Of a stretch of 64,000 nt of DNA, positions 51,633-59,858 are shown piece after piece. A program made the position numbers and the translations under genes. The stretch covers positions 296,632-360,631 of the forward strand of contig JAJPGV010000035.1 in assembly GCA_021325635.1 (NCBI GenBank). The letters are read 5' to 3'. Each line of letters starts with the position of its first letter. Positions within the stretch are counted from its first letter, which is position 1. The stretch comes from Chloroflexota bacterium (GTDB lineage Bacteria; Chloroflexota; JAJPGV01). The notes beneath the pieces are model-generated. The model saw only the letters and a program-made list of their open reading frames with translations, was not told the DNA's origin and ran no database searches.

Positions 51633-52573
51633 CAGGCGGAGACGCGGATGCGCGGATCCAAGGCAGCATAGGCTACGTCCACCAGCAGATTGGCGACGGC
51701 CACGGCGAATGCATAGAGAAGGATGCTGGCCATGATCATCGGGTAGTCGCGTGACAAGACGCTCTCGATGAAGTTCCGGCCGATTCCCGGAACGTGAAAC
51801 ACCTCCTCGATGACGAACGAGCCTGTCACCAGGTAAGCCATGGTTGGCCCCAGGATGGTGACGACTGGCAGGAGCGCGTTACGCAGCTCATGCCGGCCGA
51901 CGACGGCGCCTTCACCTAGCCCTTTGGCGCGCGCCGTTCGCACGTAGTCCTGGGCCACGATCTCGAGGAGGCTAGCTCGCGTGTAGCGAGCGATGGCCGC
52001 GGCGGGGCCAAGTCCCAGGGCCAGTGAAGGCATGATCCACTCCTTGGGGCTGCCCCATCCGCCGCTCGGCAGGAGATGCCAGACGGCGGCGAACAGGATG
52101 ACGCCGAGGGTGGCAAGCACGAAGCTGGGCATGCTGTAGCCCACGACTGCCAGCAGCATGCTGCCGTAGTCGCCCGGCGTGTTGCGCTTGAGCGCGGCGA
52201 CCACGCCCAGGGGCAGGCCCAGGGCCAGGGCCACCGCCAGCGCCAGTCCGCCCAGCGTGGCGGTGGTTCGCAGGCCCTCGCCGATAATTTCGCTGACGTT
52301 GCGGTCGGGATAGCGATAGGACACCCCGAAGTCGCCATGGCCGGCATTCCACAGGTAGGACAGGAACTGCTCGGGCGCGGGACGGTCCAGATGATACTTG
52401 GCGTTCAGGTTGGCCAGGGCAGCAGGAGCCAGGGGCTTCTCACGGTCCCATGGCCCGCCCGGCGTGAGGTGCATCAGCACGAACGTCATCAGCGCGACGA
52501 AGAACAGCACCACGGGCAGCAGCAGCACCCGCCTCAGCACGAGATCAGCCAACGATGTTTTCGCTTCCAGCAA
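51632..52573 (-). CDS. Peptide/nickel-type ABC transporter permease (DppB/OppB family)
   Basis: 313 residues, about six membrane helices. Recognisable family regions: LTFVLMHLTPGGPWD near the start, an AIARYTRASLLEIVAQDYVR segment with ARAKGLGEGAVVGRHELRNA (EAA loop) and the VIEEVFHVPGIGRNFIESVL C-terminal block. It forms the membrane channel with the DppC-type partner downstream. The substrate-binding protein gene lies 74 bp upstream. Confidence 0.9.
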   Translation of the reverse strand: MLEAKTSLADLVLRRVLLLPVVLFFVALMTFVLMHLTPGGPWDREKPLAPAALANLNAKYHLDRPAPEQFLSYLWNAGHGDFGVSYRYPDRNVSEIIGEGLRTTATLGGLALAVALALGLPLGVVAALKRNTPGDYGSMLLAVVGYSMPSFVLATLGVILFAAVWHLLPSGGWGSPKEWIMPSLALGLGPAAAIARYTRASLLEIVAQDYVRTARAKGLGEGAVVGRHELRNALLPVVTILGPTMAYLVTGSFVIEEVFHVPGIGRNFIESVLSRDYPMIMASILLYAFAVAVANLLVDVAYAALDPRIRVSA

Positions 52574-52647
52574 GCCGTACGCTAGCTATCACGCTATCAT
52601 GGCCGGCTCGCCCCGGACGTCCATGTCTCTCGGAGCGCCGGCAACGC

Positions 52648-54357
52648 TCAGCGCTGGATCGTCACGTCCTTGAGGAAGTACTTCCCCGGAAATCCACCAT
52701 CCTGGCCGGTGGTGACCACGCCCTTGAGATAGCTCTTGAACAGCCGAATGCGCTTGGGCCAGTACCAGTACACCTCGGGCGTTTCGGCCTGGAGGATGTC
52801 GTTGGCCTGCTTGTACAGGTCCAGACGCTTGGCCATGTCCGGCTCGGTCGCGGCCTGCCTCACCAGCTGGTCGAACTTGTCGTTCTTGTAGTGCCCGTAG
52901 TTCTGACTCGAGGTGGACAGGAAGATGATGCGGTACCAGTCGTCGGGATCGGGGTAGTCGGAGTTCCAACCGTCGCGAAACATGGGCGACGCGTCCTCGC
53001 GCATCTGCTTGAAGTACGTTGCCGATTCGCGGCTGTCCAGCTGGATGCTGATGCCCACGGCCTGCAGGTTTGCCTGCACGAACTGCATGATCTGCGGCCA
53101 CACGCTGAGGTTGTTGTACGACACGGTGATGTTTTGGGGCAGGCCTTTGCCATCGGGATAGCCGCCTTCGGCCAGCAGCGCCTTGGCCTTGGCGGGGTCA
53201 TATGACTGTCCACCCTCCTGAACGTATCCGGGCATCCCGGGCGGAATGAGGGAGGTGGCCGGCTCGCCCTGGCCGGCCAGCACCTTGTCGACCAAGGTCT
53301 TGCGGTCGATCGCATAGCTGATCGCCTGGCGCACCTTCACGTTGTCCAGCGGCTTCTTGCTGACGTTGAAGCGCATGCCGTAAACGCTCAGCTCTGTGTA
53401 CTCGACCGTCTGGTCCTTATAGGCCGGGTCGGACCGGATGGCGTTCACGTCGGCAGCGCTCAACTGCACGCCGCCGATGGTGTCGATCTCACCGTTCTTG
53501 TACGCGGCCAATGTGGCCGCGGGCTCCTTGATCATCACCAGCCGGAGACTGATCTTCGGCGCGCCGCCATAGTAGTACGGATTGGGGACCAGCGTCATGT
53601 GATCCTTGTGCTGCCACTCACTCAGCATGAACGGGCCGGACCCGACGAAGCTCGGCGCATCGAACGCCCGCTCCTTGTTCTTCTCGATGTTGTTGGCGTT
53701 CACTGGGGCGATGGCTCCGTTGAACAGCGTGGTGAGGAAGAAGCCCTCGGGCTCACTGAGCGTGATGACCAGCGTGGTCGCATCCTGCGCCTTCACGCCC
53801 AGGTTGTCCCGCAGCTTTTGCAGCTCGGCTGGGTCCTTGCTCTTGCTGCCGAACAGCTCCTCCGATCCCTTGATGCCCTTGACGATGTCGGTGTACGGCG
53901 AGGCCGTGGCCGGATCGAACAGCCGCTTGAAGGTGTACTCGAAGTCCGCCGCCGTCAGCGCCGAGCCATCGCTCCACTTGAGGCCGGGACGAAGGTGAAA
54001 GGTGTACGTCTTGCCGTCCGGCGAGATGTCCCACTTCTCGGCCAGACCGGGCGTGACGTTGAGGTTCTTGTCAGGCGCGACCAGCGTGCTGTTGAGCTGC
54101 ATGAGCACGAAGTCCTCGGTCGTGTCCTGATCGCGCGCCGGATCGATGCTCTCCGGCTCGTCGCCGATGTTGTAGCGAACGGTCGTGGCTGGCGAGGCGC
54201 TGCCGCTTGCGCTGGCCGGGCCGGCGCTGCGAGAGCTCGCCGCGCCGGCGGAGGCGGACCCGGACGTAACGCTCGCCGTCCCCCCACAGGCCGCGAGCAG
54301 GAGCCAAGCCCCCATCGAGCACACCACGCTGGTGCGCGCAATAGCCAGGTTCTTCAT
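52648..54357 (-). CDS. Peptide-type ABC transporter solute-binding lipoprotein
   Basis: 569 residues from ATG 54357, preceded by GGAGGGGAGAGATC. Signal peptide with lipobox LLLAAC (Cys24), then a Ser/Ala-rich linker and the SBP family 5 fold: VRYNIGDEPESIDPARDQDT, GLKWSDGSALTAADFEYTFK and later RDGWNSDYPDPDDWYRIIF. It captures peptides or other solutes outside the membrane and passes them to the permease pair. Some family members bind nickel or opines, so the substrate is unknown. First gene of the transporter unit in the window; no ATPase genes are present. Confidence 0.9.
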   Translation of the reverse strand: MKNLAIARTSVVCSMGAWLLLAACGGTASVTSGSASAGAASSRSAGPASASGSASPATTVRYNIGDEPESIDPARDQDTTEDFVLMQLNSTLVAPDKNLNVTPGLAEKWDISPDGKTYTFHLRPGLKWSDGSALTAADFEYTFKRLFDPATASPYTDIVKGIKGSEELFGSKSKDPAELQKLRDNLGVKAQDATTLVITLSEPEGFFLTTLFNGAIAPVNANNIEKNKERAFDAPSFVGSGPFMLSEWQHKDHMTLVPNPYYYGGAPKISLRLVMIKEPAATLAAYKNGEIDTIGGVQLSAADVNAIRSDPAYKDQTVEYTELSVYGMRFNVSKKPLDNVKVRQAISYAIDRKTLVDKVLAGQGEPATSLIPPGMPGYVQEGGQSYDPAKAKALLAEGGYPDGKGLPQNITVSYNNLSVWPQIMQFVQANLQAVGISIQLDSRESATYFKQMREDASPMFRDGWNSDYPDPDDWYRIIFLSTSSQNYGHYKNDKFDQLVRQAATEPDMAKRLDLYKQANDILQAETPEVYWYWPKRIRLFKSYLKGVVTTGQDGGFPGKYFLKDVTIQR

Positions 54358-54484
54358 GATCTCTCCCCTCCTCCCCTTTGAGAGGGAGTTCCCCAAAGTC
54401 ATCTTCAGTGAACGTACAGGCCGTGTCAAATTCTGCTCGCCCGCTTAGCCAATTCTGGCTGGGATCATTCGACAAAGCAGCCGC

Positions 54485-54874
54485 TCATTGCCTGGTCAGG
54501 CTGTCGTATTCCTCCGCGGTCAAGAGTTGGTCCAGCTCGGCCACGTCGCTCGGGCGAACCTTGATCAGCCAGGCCGCGTCGTAGGGAGAGCTGTTGACGA
54601 GCTCAGGATGCTCTCCCAGGTCATCGTTGACCCCAACCACCTCGCCGTTCACCGGCGAGAACAGGTCGCTGGCGGTTTTGACCGACTCCACAACGCCGAA
54701 GGGCACCATCCGCTTCACCTGCGCCCCAAGCTTAGGAAGCTCCACATAGACGACGTCCCCCAGCTGGTCCTGGGCAAAGTCGGTAATGCCGATGGTAATG
54801 AGCTCACCCTCCACACGGGCCCACTCATGCTCTTTGGTGTACCTGCGGTCGGTCGGCGTCTCCACACCAAGCAT
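54485..54874 (-). CDS. gcvH: Glycine cleavage system H protein
   Basis: 129 residues. Full GcvH pattern: YTKEHEWARVEGELITIGIT, then QLGDVVYVELPKLGAQV and VESVKTASDLFSPVNGEVVG, in which K66 carries lipoate. It shuttles the aminomethyl group between GcvP, T and L. None of those genes is in the window, so it may act with a remote gcv operon or in lipoate relay. The ATG at 54874 is chosen by the fit to the family start; a longer frame runs into upstream sequence. Confidence 0.92.
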   Translation of the reverse strand: MLGVETPTDRRYTKEHEWARVEGELITIGITDFAQDQLGDVVYVELPKLGAQVKRMVPFGVVESVKTASDLFSPVNGEVVGVNDDLGEHPELVNSSPYDAAWLIKVRPSDVAELDQLLTAEEYDSLTRQ

Positions 54875-54915
54875 TGTAGGGCTCCTCGCCCTGCTGCCTG
54901 AGCCTGGTCCCGAAC

Positions 54916-55425
54916 CTACGCTCCGAGCCCAATCGCGGCCAGGCCGTCGTCGAGGTCCTGCTGGCGAAGCGCGCCGGTGAAGATGCGCCGTAAGACGCCC
55001 GAGCGATCGACGAAGAAGCTGGTCGGCATGCCAATCACCCGGTACTGCTCGATGACCGAGCCGTCTTGATCGAGCAGCACCGGAAACTCGATCTGCAAGC
55101 GTTCCACGAACGGCTTGACCTTCACCACCGGCTCTACGTTGTCGACACCCAGGATGACCAGATCGGGATGGCTGGCAACCTTCGCCTGGAGCGCGGGCAT
55201 CTCCTCCGTGCACGGCTGGCACCAGGTAGCCCAGAAATTGACGATGATGGGCTTGCCTCGAAAGGCATTCAACGTAACCACCTGGTCGTCGAGTGAGCGC
55301 AGGGCAAAATCCGGGGCGGGCTTGCCCACCTGCGGGCTGTCCGGAGGGCGGTTGACGAACCAGTAGGCGGTCACTGCCCCGGCCGCTAAGAGCAGCGCCA
55401 ACCCGAGAACCAGGGGTCTTCGCAT
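54916..55425 (-). CDS. TlpA/ResA-like membrane-anchored thioredoxin
   Basis: 169 residues. An N-terminal membrane anchor (LVLGLALLLAAGAVTAYWFV) leads to an extracytoplasmic thioredoxin fold with the active site WCQPC (Cys69, Cys72) in FWATWCQPCTEEMPAL and the cis-Pro MPTSFFVDRSG. This is typical of TlpA/ResA/CcmG proteins that reduce apocytochrome c before heme attachment, so it may serve the ccm genes 10 kb away. The ATG at 55425 is preferred over an earlier GTG/ATG. It lies 41 bp upstream of gcvH on the same strand. Confidence 0.88.
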   Translation of the reverse strand: MRRPLVLGLALLLAAGAVTAYWFVNRPPDSPQVGKPAPDFALRSLDDQVVTLNAFRGKPIIVNFWATWCQPCTEEMPALQAKVASHPDLVILGVDNVEPVVKVKPFVERLQIEFPVLLDQDGSVIEQYRVIGMPTSFFVDRSGVLRRIFTGALRQQDLDDGLAAIGLGA

Positions 55426-55544
55426 CCGCCCTTCAGTGTACGCGGCCGGGGGCTGCCGAGCCTCCGCCACATGGGGGGAGTCACGTGGCTAGGTCGGGGA
55501 CTCCTCAGGGCTAAATGTTTACACTCCCGCTGCCGAAAATCGAG

Positions 55545-55550
55545 TATGAT
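55545..55550 (+). promoter_or_regulatory. Possible -10 element upstream of the helicase gene
   Basis: TATGAT, with TTTACA at 55518-55523 as a -35 candidate at a rather long 21 bp spacing. It would give a leader of about 220 nt to pcrA, or a short leader to the small frame at 55570. Confidence 0.3.
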
Positions 55551-55569
55551 AGTTCCTCCTCTCCTGGTG

Positions 55570-55725
55570 ATGACGCCGCCTCCGCCTCCGGGTTGGAGCA
55601 TGGCCGAGTTGCGCCGGGAAGTGAAGGATTTGGTGGAGAATGGTCGCGAGCTTGCGGTTTCCGCATCCGGCGTCCCACAGCCACTGAAGCCCTCGCCCGG
55701 CGTCACCATCGACGTTCGCGGCTAA
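55570..55725 (+). CDS. Possible small protein upstream of pcrA
   Basis: 51 residues: a Pro run (MTPPPPPGWSMAEL), then a charged helix (LRREVKDLVENGREL) and a C-terminal SPGVTIDVRG. It lies just after a plausible -10 element and on the same strand as the helicase. The amphipathic middle is protein-like, but the length gives little statistical support. Confidence 0.3.
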   Translation: MTPPPPPGWSMAELRREVKDLVENGRELAVSASGVPQPLKPSPGVTIDVRG

Positions 55726-55777
55726 CCGAGCCAGCTCTTTTCGACTACCGACCCGGCCGTCATACGGCGCGCGCTTC

Positions 55778-58129
55778 ATGAGCCTCGCGCCGTCCTATAC
55801 TCTGCCGAGAGTGAATCGATCACTGCTCGATGATCTAAACCCCCAGCAGCGTGAAGCCGCCGAGGTTATCGACGGGCCGCTGCTCATCCTGGCCGGCGCC
55901 GGGTCGGGCAAGACGCGCGTCCTCACCTATCGCATCGCGAACCTGATCCTCAATCATGGGGTTAGGCCGGAGCAGGTCCTGGCCGTGACCTTCACGAACA
56001 AGGCTGCCAACGAGATGAAGGAGCGGGTGGCCGCGCTGATTGGCGGCGTGCCGTTCAGCATGGGCATCGGCACCTTCCATTCCATCTGCACGCGGCTGCT
56101 GCGCCGGGAGATCGGGGCGCTCGGCTGGGATCCGCGATTCACCATCGCCGACGACAGCCAGCAGGAGACGGCGCTCAAGACCGTCATGCGCGAGCTCGGC
56201 ATCGACGAGAAGCGCTTCACCCCAAGCAGCATCATGGCGCGCATCTCGTCTGCCAAGAACGAGCTGATCGAGCCGCGGGCCTTCGCCGCCAGGGCCGAAG
56301 GGTTTTTCGATCAACTGGTGGCCGACGTCTACCCGCGCTATCAGGCGCGGCTGCGACTCAACAACAGCCTCGACTTCGACGATCTGCTCACCTTCACCGT
56401 CGACGTCTTCCGCCAGGCGCCCGAGGTGATCGAGCGCTACCGCCAGCGCTGGCGCTACATCCTGGTGGACGAGTACCAGGACACGAATCACGTGCAGTAC
56501 GTCTTCACCAAGATGCTGGCCGCGCAGCATCACAACATCTGCGTGGTGGGCGACGATGACCAGAGCATCTATTCCTGGCGCGGAGCCAACATCCGCAACA
56601 TCCTCGACTTCGAGAAGGATTACCCGGAAGCCAAGGTCATCAAGCTGGAGCAGAACTACCGCTCCACGCAGAACATCCTGGACGTGGCCCACGCGATCAT
56701 TTCCGAAAACCACGATCGCAAGGACAAGAAGCTGTGGACGGAAAACGGTCGCGGCACGCCCGTTTCCGTGCAGTTCATGCCGAACGATTTCGAAGAGGCG
56801 GCCTTCGTGGTGCGCGAGATCAGACGGCTGCTGGCGCGGCGTGAAGTGTCGCTGGACGATTGCGCCATTCTCTATCGAACCAACGCCCAGTCCCGCCTCG
56901 TGGAGCGAGCGTTCAGCCAGGAACGGCTGCAGTACCAGGTGGTTGGCGGTCCCAAGTTCTACGAACGTCGCGAGATCCGGGACCTCCTGGCGTATCTGCG
57001 GCTGATCTCCAATCCGGCCGACGACGCCAGTCTGCGGCGCATCGTCAACGTGCCGCCCCGAGGTCTCGGCGACAAGTCGTTGGACGACCTGCAGAAGTTC
57101 GCCAACGTGCACGGTTTCACTCTGTGGCAGGCCCTCCAGCTCATCGAAGAGGTGCCGGGCCTGCAAGCCCGAGCCGTGACGGCTTTCAAGGCCTTTCGCC
57201 AGCTCATCGCCGGGCTCATGGAGGACGCCGGCAGCATGCCGCTGGTAGCTCTGCTGGAGCAGGTTCTCGAGCGAGCGAGCTACCGTGAGCACATCGATCC
57301 GGACGACTCGCTCGAGGGGCAGGACCGGCTGGAAAACGTCAATGAGCTTCTGCGCCAGGCCGCGGCGCAGCCGGAAGGCGAGCCGCCGGAGATGCTGGCG
57401 CAGTTTCTCGACGAGGTGGCGCTGGTCTCCGACCAGGACACGCTGGAAGATGACGTCGAGAAGGCCACCCTCATCACCATGCACGCGGCCAAGGGCCTGG
57501 AATTCCCGGTGGTGTTCATCGTCGGCATGACCGAAAACCTGTTTCCACACCGCCGGGTCAACGAGCAGCCCCAGCAGCTGGAGGAGGAGCGGCGCCTCTG
57601 CTACGTGGCGATGACGCGTGCCAAGCGGCATCTTTACCTGGTCCACGCGGAGACTCGCGGTCAGTGGGGGGGGGCGCCCCAGCAGACAACGCCGTCGCGT
57701 TTCTTCCTCAGCATCCCGCCCGAGCTGATGACCAGCCCCTATGGATCGGAGCGAGGGGCCGCGACGCCGGGCCGCTGGGGCCGGCAGACGTTTGCGCCGG
57801 CCGCCCGCTCCAGCGACGATGACTGGCCGCCAAAGTCGGGCGGCTCGCGCTGGTCGCAGGGCGAGCTCATCCGTCCCGGAGGGCACGGCCAAACCGGCGC
57901 CCGGCATCGTTGGGACGTGACCCAGCCGGTTGCCGCGACGCCTTCCCGGCCCAGCATCACCCAGCAGAGCTACCACGCCGGGCTGAAAGTCCGCCACGCG
58001 AAGTTCGGCGCCGGCGTGGTCGTCCGCAGCGACCTCACCAACGGCGACGAAGAGGTAACGATCGCCTTTGAGGGCTTCGGCGTGAAACGGCTGTCCGCGG
58101 CTATCGCTCCCCTCGAAAAGGTGGGCTGA
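55778..58129 (+). CDS. pcrA: UvrD/PcrA-type ATP-dependent DNA helicase
   Basis: 783 residues. Superfamily 1 helicase motifs in order: Q-motif LNPQQREAAEV, Walker A AGAGSGKTR (39-47), motif Ia VTFTNKAANEM, Walker B LVDEYQDTN, motif III VGDDDQSIYSWRGA, motif IV LEQNYRST, motif V TMHAAKGLEFPVVFI and motif VI RRLCYVAMTRAKRHLYLV. A Pro/Gly/Arg-rich linker precedes a C-terminal Tudor-like domain (VRHAKFGAGVVVRSDLTNGD) typical of PcrA. It unwinds DNA in nucleotide excision and mismatch repair and removes stalled RNA polymerase. The stop overlaps the ddl reading frame. Confidence 0.93.
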   Translation: MSLAPSYTLPRVNRSLLDDLNPQQREAAEVIDGPLLILAGAGSGKTRVLTYRIANLILNHGVRPEQVLAVTFTNKAANEMKERVAALIGGVPFSMGIGTFHSICTRLLRREIGALGWDPRFTIADDSQQETALKTVMRELGIDEKRFTPSSIMARISSAKNELIEPRAFAARAEGFFDQLVADVYPRYQARLRLNNSLDFDDLLTFTVDVFRQAPEVIERYRQRWRYILVDEYQDTNHVQYVFTKMLAAQHHNICVVGDDDQSIYSWRGANIRNILDFEKDYPEAKVIKLEQNYRSTQNILDVAHAIISENHDRKDKKLWTENGRGTPVSVQFMPNDFEEAAFVVREIRRLLARREVSLDDCAILYRTNAQSRLVERAFSQERLQYQVVGGPKFYERREIRDLLAYLRLISNPADDASLRRIVNVPPRGLGDKSLDDLQKFANVHGFTLWQALQLIEEVPGLQARAVTAFKAFRQLIAGLMEDAGSMPLVALLEQVLERASYREHIDPDDSLEGQDRLENVNELLRQAAAQPEGEPPEMLAQFLDEVALVSDQDTLEDDVEKATLITMHAAKGLEFPVVFIVGMTENLFPHRRVNEQPQQLEEERRLCYVAMTRAKRHLYLVHAETRGQWGGAPQQTTPSRFFLSIPPELMTSPYGSERGAATPGRWGRQTFAPAARSSDDDWPPKSGGSRWSQGELIRPGGHGQTGARHRWDVTQPVAATPSRPSITQQSYHAGLKVRHAKFGAGVVVRSDLTNGDEEVTIAFEGFGVKRLSAAIAPLEKVG

Positions 58130-59220
58130 CGGCTGCCCCCGGCGAGGCGATCCCGGCCCGTTCCCCGCTCCGCGTAGCAGTCCTGTTCGGAGGACGGTCG
58201 GGCGAGCACGAGGTCTCGCTGGCGTCCGCGGCCAACGTCATGGCGGCGCTGTCGGCGCGGGGCCATGAGGTCGTGCCGATTGGCATCGACCGCGGCGGCC
58301 GCTGGCTCCCCTCGGAGCAGGCTCACGAGCTCCTTCGGGCCGGACAGAGCATCGAAGGCGTTGCGCCGGGCACGGCGCTGACCGCGCTATCCGATTGGCC
58401 GGGTGGCGCGGTCGACGTGGTGTTCCCGGTGCTGCATGGCACCTACGGTGAGGATGGCTCGCTCCAGGGCTTCCTGGAGATGGCCGGGCTGCCCTACGTC
58501 GGCTGTGGCGTGCTTTCCTCCGCCCTGGCCATGGACAAGATCATGTGCAAGCGCATCTTTCGGGAGCAGGGCTTTCCCACGCCCGAATACGTCTGGTTCC
58601 CGGCAGCCGATTGGTCCAGCCGTGCGCGGGCCCACGTCGAAGCCGTGTGTGGCTATCCGTGCTTTGTGAAGCCGGCCAACCTGGGATCCAGCGTCGGCGT
58701 TTCCAAGGCGAAGACCGAGGCCGAGCTGGACGAGGCCGTCGCTCTGGCCGCGCGCTACGACCTGAAGGTCATCGTGGAGAAAGCCGTGCCCGAGGCGCGC
58801 GAGATCGAGTGCTCGGTGCTGGGCAACGAGCGCCCGCAAGCCTCGGTCCTGGGCGAGATCGTGCCCAGCCGCGAGTTCTACGACTACGCCGCCAAGTACG
58901 TCGACGGCACCTCGGAGCTGCTCATCCCCGCGCCACTGGAGGAGCCGCTTGCCGCCCGAATCCGCGAGCTGGCGGTTCGCGCCTTCTCAGCGTTGGATTG
59001 CAGCGGCATGTCGCGCGTGGACTTCCTGCTGTCACGCAGCAGCGGCGAGATCTATCTGAACGAGCTGAACACCATTCCGGGATTTACCGCCATTTCGATG
59101 TATCCCAAGCTGTGGGAGGCCAGCGGGCTGCCGCTGGTAGAGCTGGTGGATCGCTTGGTGGAGCTGGCGCTGCAGCGGCACCAGCAGCGCTCGCGGCTGT
59201 CCACGCAGCGAGATCCCTAG
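58126..59220 (+). CDS. ddl: D-alanine--D-alanine ligase
   Basis: About 364 residues. The N-terminal VAVLFGGRSGEHEVSLASAA is present only if translation starts upstream of the first ATG (58240). No ATG, GTG or TTG exists in frame between the end of pcrA and that segment; a CTG at 58126 overlaps the pcrA stop (CTGA) with AAAAGGTGGG upstream, and is chosen. The rest is a canonical ATP-grasp ligase: VFPVLHGTYGEDGSLQGFLE, CFVKPANLGSSVGVSKAK, and YLNELNTIPGFTAISMYPKL. It makes the D-Ala-D-Ala end of peptidoglycan, in the cytosol. Confidence 0.9.
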   Translation: MTAAPGEAIPARSPLRVAVLFGGRSGEHEVSLASAANVMAALSARGHEVVPIGIDRGGRWLPSEQAHELLRAGQSIEGVAPGTALTALSDWPGGAVDVVFPVLHGTYGEDGSLQGFLEMAGLPYVGCGVLSSALAMDKIMCKRIFREQGFPTPEYVWFPAADWSSRARAHVEAVCGYPCFVKPANLGSSVGVSKAKTEAELDEAVALAARYDLKVIVEKAVPEAREIECSVLGNERPQASVLGEIVPSREFYDYAAKYVDGTSELLIPAPLEEPLAARIRELAVRAFSALDCSGMSRVDFLLSRSSGEIYLNELNTIPGFTAISMYPKLWEASGLPLVELVDRLVELALQRHQQRSRLSTQRDP

Positions 59221-59234
59221 GGCGCTGAGGAGTT

Positions 59235-59347
59235 CAGCCGGAAAGCCCGTTGCGGCCCCAGTAACCACCCCAAATCGGCCGCGCCCTAGCCGGGCGAACT
59301 GCCCCCCACCGGGCCGCTCCGGGCGAGCGCAGGCCGCTTTCCGGCTG
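59235..59347. repeat. 12-bp inverted repeat between convergent ddl and yggT-like genes
   Basis: CAGCCGGAAAGC (59235-59246) and GCTTTCCGGCTG (59336-59347) are perfect inverted copies 89 bp apart, filling the 132-bp gap between convergent genes. The intervening GC-rich sequence can form smaller hairpins. It may be a bidirectional terminator-like structure or a small RNA; no T-tract is present. Confidence 0.45.
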
Positions 59348-59352
59348 CACTC

Positions 59353-59802
59353 CTAGACCAGCAGCTCCAGCAGCTTGACCAGCGCCAGGCTGGCCAGGCT
59401 GTACACGATGAGCGCCACGATCAAGAACGTCTCCAGCACCGCGCCGCCGGCCAGGTTGATGTTGGGCACGATGCCGCTGAATGGGAACACGAATACCCAG
59501 CTCACGCCGTAGATCGCCTGAGTGAAGGGGTTGGCGGGGTTAGCCCCGACGAGCTTGAGGGCCAGCCGGAGGGCGATGAGCGCCTCGACCAGGCCGGACA
59601 GGTAGTAAACGATCCTCTGTGCACGCCATACGGCCAGCTGCAGCGCGCTCGGCGAGCGCAGCACGACCCCAGGCTGGTTGACGTTCACAGCTGTGTCCTG
59701 CACCCGAACCGGCTCCTCTACCGCGGCGCCTGAGAGGGGACGGTCGGTCACGGCTCCCTGGGAGCGCGGATGCCAGATAACGGTCCGATCGGGGTCGTCC
59801 AT
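59353..59802 (-). CDS. YggT family membrane protein
   Basis: 149 residues. A 60-residue polar N-terminus, then three hydrophobic segments with the YGGT pattern: RIVYYLSGLVEALIALRLAL, NPFTQAIYGVSWVFVFPF, and a C-terminal helix with FLIVALIVYSLASLALVK. YggT proteins are small membrane proteins linked to osmotic or cell-division functions in some bacteria, but their activity is uncertain. The unusually long N-terminus, ending in an AVNVNQPGVVLRS segment, may be a cytosolic extension. Confidence 0.8.
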   Translation of the reverse strand: MDDPDRTVIWHPRSQGAVTDRPLSGAAVEEPVRVQDTAVNVNQPGVVLRSPSALQLAVWRAQRIVYYLSGLVEALIALRLALKLVGANPANPFTQAIYGVSWVFVFPFSGIVPNINLAGGAVLETFLIVALIVYSLASLALVKLLELLV

Positions 59803-59858
59803 AACAGCAATGGCTAACGCACAAGCAATGCCAATGGGTACGCGCTGGTGGAGAGACG

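Noticed and set aside
55835..57997. Long open frame (720 codons) on the minus strand opposite the helicase
   Set aside because: Arg/His/Gly-biased, no domain, and lies fully antisense to a gene with all seven helicase motifs. It is a high-GC shadow.
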